Positions 59,539 to 64,000 of a stretch of DNA of 64,000 bases are shown piece after piece. The notes under the pieces are model-generated. The model did no database searches. It was not told the DNA's origin and saw only the letters and a program-made list of their open reading frames with translations. The position numbers and the translations under genes were made by a program. Origin of the DNA: Clostridia bacterium. Lineage in GTDB: Bacteria; Bacillota; Clostridia; Oscillospirales; QAKW01. Position 1 is the stretch's first letter. Every line of letters starts with the position of its first letter. Location of the stretch: the NCBI GenBank assembly GCA_017464525.1, contig JAFTZM010000033.1, positions 62,001 to 126,000 on the forward strand, given 5' to 3'.

Positions 59539-60510
59539 ATGGAATCCAAGGTAAAAAAAATTGGTGTGTTGACCAGTGGCGGAGATGCTCCTGGTATGAA
59601 TGCGGCTATTCGTGCCGTTGTACGCGCAGCCCGTTCCAAAGGGATCGAGGTCGTTGGTGTTCATAGAGGCTATGCCGGTTTGATCAAGGGCGATATCGTT
59701 GATATGGATGTACGGGATGTCTCTAATATTTTGCAGTCCGGCGGTACTTCCTTACTCTCTGCGCGCAGCAAAGAATTCTGCACGGAAGAGGGTATGCAGA
59801 TGGCCATTGATAATTGCCATAAATTTGGCATTGAAGGCTTGGTTGTGATTGGCGGCGACGGCTCTTACCGTGGTGCAGGAGATCTTTCTTCCCGGGGCAT
59901 TCATTGCATCGGTCTTCCCGGAACTATCGATAACGATATTAGTTCTACCGATTATACCATCGGGTTTGATACTTGTGTGAACTGTGTTGTGGATATGGTG
60001 GACCGTATTCGTGATACGATGCGGTCTCATGAACGTTGCTCTGTTGTAGAGGTAATGGGCCGAAATGCCGGTTACATTGCTTTGCACGCAGGGATTGCGA
60101 CCGGTGCTGCATTTGTTATGGTACCTGAAGTAGATTCCTCTGTTGAAGATGTTATTGCAAAAATTGAAGAGGGCCGTGCTCTCGGAAAATATAACTTTAT
60201 AGTGATCGTTGCAGAGGGTGTTGGCCATGCTGAGGAACTTTCTAAAAAGATTCAGGACGCTACCGGTGTGGTGACTCGTGCAACTATTCTGGGCCACGTG
60301 CAGCGTGGTGGTTCACCTACTGCCCGTGACCGTGTTCTGGCAAGCCGGTTTGGCGCTTATGCTGTGGATCTTTTAGCAGCCGGTAAGAGTAATCGCGTTG
60401 TTGGTGTCCGGAATGACAAACTGGTTGATTATGATATTCAGGAAGCTTTGGCGATGAAGAAAGAGTTTCCTATGGAGCTCTACAATATGAGCGATATTAT
60501 CTCCATCTGA
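59539..60510 (+). CDS. pfkA: ATP-dependent 6-phosphofructokinase
   Basis: This 323-residue glycolytic enzyme phosphorylates fructose 6-phosphate. LTSGGDAPGMNAAIRA, GGDGSYRGA (ATP site), LPGTIDNDI, SHERCSVVEVMGRNAGYIAL and VQRGGSPTARDR are typical of allosteric bacterial PfkA. The Gly in GGDGS, as in ATP-using enzymes, argues against a PPi-dependent form. ATG 59539 has AGAGG upstream; an earlier in-frame ATG (59515) lies before that site. It is a single-gene unit with its own promoter and terminator. Confidence 0.96.
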   Translation: MESKVKKIGVLTSGGDAPGMNAAIRAVVRAARSKGIEVVGVHRGYAGLIKGDIVDMDVRDVSNILQSGGTSLLSARSKEFCTEEGMQMAIDNCHKFGIEGLVVIGGDGSYRGAGDLSSRGIHCIGLPGTIDNDISSTDYTIGFDTCVNCVVDMVDRIRDTMRSHERCSVVEVMGRNAGYIALHAGIATGAAFVMVPEVDSSVEDVIAKIEEGRALGKYNFIVIVAEGVGHAEELSKKIQDATGVVTRATILGHVQRGGSPTARDRVLASRFGAYAVDLLAAGKSNRVVGVRNDKLVDYDIQEALAMKKEFPMELYNMSDIISI

Positions 60511-60515
60511 TTTCA

Positions 60516-60546
60516 GAGAGCTGCTTTATAGCAGCTCTCATTTTTT
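60516..60546 (+). terminator. Terminator after pfkA
   Basis: GAGAGCTGCT (60516-60525) pairs with AGCAGCTCTC (60530-60539) across TTAT, followed by A and seven T. Confidence 0.9.
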
Positions 60547-60548
60547 TA

Positions 60549-60577
60549 TTGAAAAAATAAGCACAGGATGTTAAAAT
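60549..60577 (+). promoter_or_regulatory. Promoter of the AraC-family gene
   Basis: TTGAAA (60549-60554) and TAAAAT (60572-60577) are 17 bases apart, directly after the T-run of the pfkA terminator. Confidence 0.6.
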
Positions 60578-60598
60578 GATAGAAAAGAAGGTGATATT

Positions 60599-61393
60599 AT
60601 GGATTATACATTTAAGAACCCGGGGCGTTGCAGAACTGAAAAGCCTAATCAGGCCAGATTTCGTATGCATGCTCATGATTTATATGAAATATATTGCTTT
60701 CTTTCGGGAGATGCAGATTATTATGTGGAGGGCAATCCCTACCGTCTTCAACCGGGGGACATTATGCTGATGCGCAAAAGTGAATCCCATGTGCTGATGC
60801 TGAAATCAGAAGCCCCATATGAGCGTATCGTGATGAATTTTGATCTTCCTTTTTTGGAAGGCTTGGATCCTGATCATTATTTTATGCGGATATTTGATGA
60901 TCGCCCTTTGGGGCAATATAATCACTACAGTGCGGCTCTTTTTCCGGATAATCATTGGGTGTATTATTTGGAAAAAATGTGTGAATTTCAGGAGCCGCAT
61001 AAGCAGCTGGCATTTCTTATGCCATTACTTGCCGAGCTTTCGGAATGCTTTGAAACAGTCAAGGAGGCAAGCCGGCAGCAGGATCCCGACTCGATCACAT
61101 CTGTTATTCGATATATCAACCAATATTTGACCGCCAATCTGTCCTTATCACTTCTAAGTGAACGGTTTTATTTAAGCAAAGCGCATCTGAATCGTATTTT
61201 TAAACAATCAACCGGGTCAACAGTTTGGAATTACATTGTGATCAAGCGATTGCTTTTGGCAAGAGAAATGCTTCTTTCCGGTCAAACACCCACAGAAGTT
61301 TACGGAAAATGCGGCTTTCAGGATTATACTACCTTTTTCCGTGCCTATAAAAAGCATTTCGGCACATCCCCTAAAAATGATCAAAGCCAGTAA
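60599..61393 (+). CDS. AraC-family transcriptional regulator
   Basis: This 264-residue regulator has an N-terminal cupin-like sensor domain (RMHAHDLYEIYCFLSGDADY, then PYRLQPGDIMLMRK) and a C-terminal double HTH (SLLSERFYLSKAHLNRIFKQ and CGFQDYTTFFRAYKKHFGTSP). Such proteins usually respond to sugars. No sugar gene is adjacent; the nearest downstream target would be the rnf operon, 65 bases on, which has its own promoter. AAGGTGATATT precedes the ATG. Confidence 0.92.
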   Translation: MDYTFKNPGRCRTEKPNQARFRMHAHDLYEIYCFLSGDADYYVEGNPYRLQPGDIMLMRKSESHVLMLKSEAPYERIVMNFDLPFLEGLDPDHYFMRIFDDRPLGQYNHYSAALFPDNHWVYYLEKMCEFQEPHKQLAFLMPLLAELSECFETVKEASRQQDPDSITSVIRYINQYLTANLSLSLLSERFYLSKAHLNRIFKQSTGSTVWNYIVIKRLLLAREMLLSGQTPTEVYGKCGFQDYTTFFRAYKKHFGTSPKNDQSQ

Positions 61394-61417
61394 AAGATTG
61401 CAGAATTTAGTTTTTAG

Positions 61418-61426
61418 TGATATAAT
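61418..61426 (+). promoter_or_regulatory. Extended -10 promoter of the rnf operon
   Basis: TGATATAAT is an extended -10 element (TGN-TATAAT), 32 bases before rnfC. The -35 17 bases upstream (TTGCAG, 61398-61403) is weak, as is common with an extended -10. Confidence 0.55.
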
Positions 61427-61458
61427 AACTTAAACCGTTTGATGTAAGGAGTGAAAAA

Positions 61459-63339
61459 ATGAAAAAGATCCTCGGTTGTTTTAAAACCTATCTTTTTTAT
61501 GTGAAGATATTAGTAGTTGTCACCATTGCCTCTGCATTTATTCCTGTTTTAAATCCGTTGATAGCCTATGGTGAAGAAGATCACCATATGTTGTTTTCTA
61601 TCTTTGCAGATCTCGGAGGTATTGAAAAATACTTCGAAAGTGTACTGAGCTCCTTTAGCCTTATGGGAAATGTGCTCTATGTAATGATGCTGCTTTTTTA
61701 TGTAGGAATGGTTTGTTATTTTTGCGGCATCATTCTTCTTCTCGGAAAAGGTCAAGGCGGCAAACGCTCCATTTTTACCGGATCATTGATTTTTCTGATG
61801 GTTTATCTGGTACTTTTTATTGTGTATTTCAGTATAAATCGTGAACTATATCAAAATGCAAATGAATTAATTTCTTCGGCAGCAGACGTTTGGTTTCATA
61901 TTCCTCCGGGGATCTATTATCATTTTATTTTGGCTTTAGCAGTAGCTGTTTTATCCGTTTTGGGCAGTGGAATCGATTTTAAAGCAGTTTGGTATGGAAT
62001 GCGTTTGAATTGGATCCATCGTTTTAAAGGTGGCGTTCATCCCACACCGCATAAAAATACCCGTTCAAAGCCCATCGAAACACTTCCTCCGCAAAAGGAA
62101 ATGATTTATCCATTGCTGCAGCATATCGGTGCGATCTGTGAACCCTGTGTCAAGGTGGGGGATTATGTTCGTGTTGGGCAAAAAATTGCTGATACTTCTG
62201 CTGCAGTTGCTGCACCTGTTCATTCTACTGTTTCCGGGACCGTGACGAAAATCTGTGATTGGGATCATCCTACCGGAAATCGCATTCCTGCTATTATTGT
62301 TGAAAATGATTTTGAAGATAAACGGGCTGAATGTTTTCAGGAATCCTGCCCAGATTACCAAAGTAAATCCCCGGAGGAACTGATTTATATGATCCGGGAA
62401 GCCGGTATTGTCGGTATGGGCGGTGCTGCATTTCCCACCCATATTAAGCTAGCTTCCGGGCTAGGCCGCGTGGATACTATCGTTATCAACGCAGCCGAGT
62501 GCGAGCCCTATCTTTCAAGTGATCACCGAGTGATCTTAGAGTCTGCTGATGAGATTTTAGGCGGGCTGGAGATCGTTCGTTACATCATGGGTGCTGCTCA
62601 TATGTTTATTGGTATTGAGAACAATAAACCGGATGCGATCTCTTTGTTACACAAAAAGTTGGCAAAAAGCCATATTAAGGTTGTTATTTTAAAAACAAAA
62701 TATCCTCAGGGCGGAGAGAAACAATTGATCCGTGCCGTGACCGGTAGGGTCGTTCCTTCCGGGAAATTACCTGCCGATGTGGGTTGTTTGGTTCTGAATG
62801 TGGATACTGTGATCGCCATTTACCGTGCGATTGTAACAGGCTCGCCTCTCATGCGCCGGATCGTAACGGTAGCCGGGCATGGGGTGGAGCGAACCGGTAA
62901 TGTTCATGTTCGTATTGGCACTCCTTTTTCGGCGGTGTTAGAATACTTTGGGTACAAGCCATCTACGAAAAAGCTGATCATGGGCGGCCCGATGATGGGA
63001 TCGGCACAGTATTCTTTGGATGCCCCTGTCATTAAAGGAACCTCAGGCCTTATCTGTATGACTAAGGAACAACTGACAATGGACCGTGATGTAAATTGTA
63101 TTCGTTGCGGAAGTTGTGTTTCTGCTTGTCCCATGAATCTGGTGCCCAGCTATATTGCTCAATATGTTAAAAACGAGCAGTTTGATCAGGTCGAAAAGCT
63201 TCATGCAGGAGATTGTATTGAATGTGGATGCTGCTCCTTTACTTGCCCAGCAAAAATACCGTTGATCCAGTATATGCGGATCGGAAAACAAAAGGTCAAT
63301 GAAATGAAACATCAAACCGCGGGAGGGAATAAAGCATGA
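61459..63339 (+). CDS. rnfC: RnfC with an N-terminal four-helix membrane extension
   Basis: This 626-residue protein fuses an unrecognised membrane part to a complete RnfC. Residues 1-188 hold four hydrophobic helices (about 14-37, 70-95, 106-126 and 149-170). From F189 the RnfC body begins (FKGGVHP, the usual RnfC N-terminus), with the barrel-sandwich PLLQHIGAICEPCVKVGDYV, the flavin/NAD Rossmann part (GIVGMGGAAFPTHIKL, INAAECEPYLSSDH), SLBB and two [4Fe-4S] motifs (CIRCGSCVSACP and CIECGCCSFTCP). RnfC takes electrons from or to NAD at the cytoplasmic face and is normally soluble, about 440 residues. ATG 61999 is a possible internal start but has no clear ribosome site. The stop overlaps rnfD. 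Confidence 0.9.
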   Translation: MKKILGCFKTYLFYVKILVVVTIASAFIPVLNPLIAYGEEDHHMLFSIFADLGGIEKYFESVLSSFSLMGNVLYVMMLLFYVGMVCYFCGIILLLGKGQGGKRSIFTGSLIFLMVYLVLFIVYFSINRELYQNANELISSAADVWFHIPPGIYYHFILALAVAVLSVLGSGIDFKAVWYGMRLNWIHRFKGGVHPTPHKNTRSKPIETLPPQKEMIYPLLQHIGAICEPCVKVGDYVRVGQKIADTSAAVAAPVHSTVSGTVTKICDWDHPTGNRIPAIIVENDFEDKRAECFQESCPDYQSKSPEELIYMIREAGIVGMGGAAFPTHIKLASGLGRVDTIVINAAECEPYLSSDHRVILESADEILGGLEIVRYIMGAAHMFIGIENNKPDAISLLHKKLAKSHIKVVILKTKYPQGGEKQLIRAVTGRVVPSGKLPADVGCLVLNVDTVIAIYRAIVTGSPLMRRIVTVAGHGVERTGNVHVRIGTPFSAVLEYFGYKPSTKKLIMGGPMMGSAQYSLDAPVIKGTSGLICMTKEQLTMDRDVNCIRCGSCVSACPMNLVPSYIAQYVKNEQFDQVEKLHAGDCIECGCCSFTCPAKIPLIQYMRIGKQKVNEMKHQTAGGNKA

Positions 63340-64000
63340 GTGAATTGATCGTATCCTCGTCGCCACACTCAAAAGATCATCGTAATGTCAGTGCCATAAT
63401 GGGATATGTATTGATCGCTTTGAGCCCGGCTGCTGTCGGGTCAGTGTTATACTTTAAACTGCAGGCGTTGCTTTTGATCTTGATTAGCATTTTGTCCTGT
63501 GTTCTCTTTGAATTTTTATATAATATGATCTGCAAACGTAAGCAGACGATTTATGATTGCTCTGCGATCGTGACAGGTGTTTTATTGGCATTTAATCTTC
63601 CGTCAACTGCTCCGCTTTGGCTTCCACCCATCGGGGCACTGTTTGCAATTGTTGTGGTTAAAATGCTGTTTGGAGGGCTGGGAAGAAACGTTTTTAATCC
63701 GGCTATTGCGGGAAGAATCTTATTATTTATTTCTTTTCCTCAATTTATGACTGGTTGTTGGGTTGCGCCTTTTGACAGTGTTTCTGCCGCTACACCTCTT
63801 GCATATCTAAAGAACAGTTCCGGTGAATTAGTTACCATTACAAGTAAATTCACTGTGGGGGATTGTTTGCTGGGGAATGTGGGAGGATGCCTTGGTGAAA
63901 CCAGTGCAGCACTTCTTCTTTTGGGCGGTATTTTCTTGTTGTATAAAAAAGTGATCACTTGGCATATTCCGGTCTCTTTTATCGGTACTGTTGCAATTGT
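63336..64000 (+). CDS. rnfD: RnfD, N-terminal part (runs off the right edge)
   Basis: This is the start of the integral membrane subunit D of the Rnf complex, which pumps Na+ or H+ during ferredoxin:NAD electron transfer. The 221 residues present have several helices. They include GVLLAFNLPSTAPLWLPP and FGGLGRNVFNPAIAGRI, typical of RnfD/NqrB. The covalent FMN-threonine motif (S-G/A-A-T) appears as SAATPLAYLK. The start overlaps the rnfC stop (ATGA), with GGGAGG upstream. The C-terminus and the rest of the operon lie beyond the window. Confidence 0.95.
   Translation, partial: MSELIVSSSPHSKDHRNVSAIMGYVLIALSPAAVGSVLYFKLQALLLILISILSCVLFEFLYNMICKRKQTIYDCSAIVTGVLLAFNLPSTAPLWLPPIGALFAIVVVKMLFGGLGRNVFNPAIAGRILLFISFPQFMTGCWVAPFDSVSAATPLAYLKNSSGELVTITSKFTVGDCLLGNVGGCLGETSAALLLLGGIFLLYKKVITWHIPVSFIGTVAI

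Noticed and set aside
1..64000. CRISPR arrays, insertion sequences, prophage or integration sites
   Set aside because: I found no regularly spaced repeats, transposase or integrase genes, or tRNA-flanking direct repeats; the window looks like a stable core chromosome.

Overview
The window looks like chromosome of an anaerobic, endospore-forming, low-to-mid GC Firmicute of class Clostridia, probably near the Ruminococcaceae/Oscillospiraceae. The basis is a sigma-G gene, PolC plus DnaE, CdaA/CdaR, SepF/DivIVA, an IspH-S1 fusion, an NAD-linked [FeFe] hydrogenase operon and an Rnf operon. The placement is inferred from gene content and order. Almost all genes are on the plus strand, tightly packed, and often overlap as ATGA. 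I see no insertion sequence, prophage, CRISPR array or rRNA.

Layout. 1-1.5 kb: serC-serA (minus), serine synthesis. 1.6-9.9 kb: a hydrogen block. It begins with a putative sensory [FeFe] hydrogenase flanked by two small DRTGG-like proteins, an RsbW-like ATPase and a PHP phosphoesterase. It continues with the four-gene NAD(P)-linked hydrogenase hndABCD, which has a second histidine-kinase-type ATPase inserted after hndA. 10-14.5 kb: a membrane foldase, a GT2-PAP2 pair and a PRK06851-type ATPase. 14.5-23.3 kb: sigG, a MecA-like adaptor, a DUF3343/cysteine desulfurase pair, cdaA-cdaR, an RseC-like gene with a non-canonical start, an aminotransferase, a sugar isomerase, nrdR and tRNA-Thr(CGT). 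23.3-26.3 kb: a divergent transporter/LysR pair and a DUF368 membrane protein. 26.3-30.2 kb: a flavoprotein, cmk and ispH-rpsA. 30.3-43.3 kb: miaB-ylbF-mutS-mutL-miaA, then an HlyD-like membrane protein leading into yggS-sepF-yggT-ylmH-divIVA-lspA-rluD. 43.4-59.5 kb: pyrH-frr-uppS-cdsA-dxr-rseP-ispG-polC-murB-rapZ-whiA-dnaE. 59.5-64 kb: pfkA, an AraC regulator and the start of an rnf operon.

How it fits together. The organism probably ferments sugars (pfkA). It would dispose of electrons through the NAD-linked hydrogenase and through Rnf, which couples ferredoxin/NAD electron transfer to an ion gradient. The sensory hydrogenase with its ATPases and phosphoesterase is a plausible hydrogen or redox switch upstream of the catalytic enzyme. 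The long plus-strand block supplies isoprenoid and undecaprenyl phosphate, phospholipid and wall precursors, division proteins and the two replicative polymerases.

The points most worth checking are: the sensory-hydrogenase module and the palindromes in its two promoters; a PolC that lacks the inserted DnaQ-type exonuclease; an RnfC carrying a roughly 188-residue four-helix membrane extension; a CTG or ATT start for the RseC-like gene; an ATPase whose second P-loop seems lost; and a 25-bp T-N11-A palindrome between the transporter and its LysR regulator.
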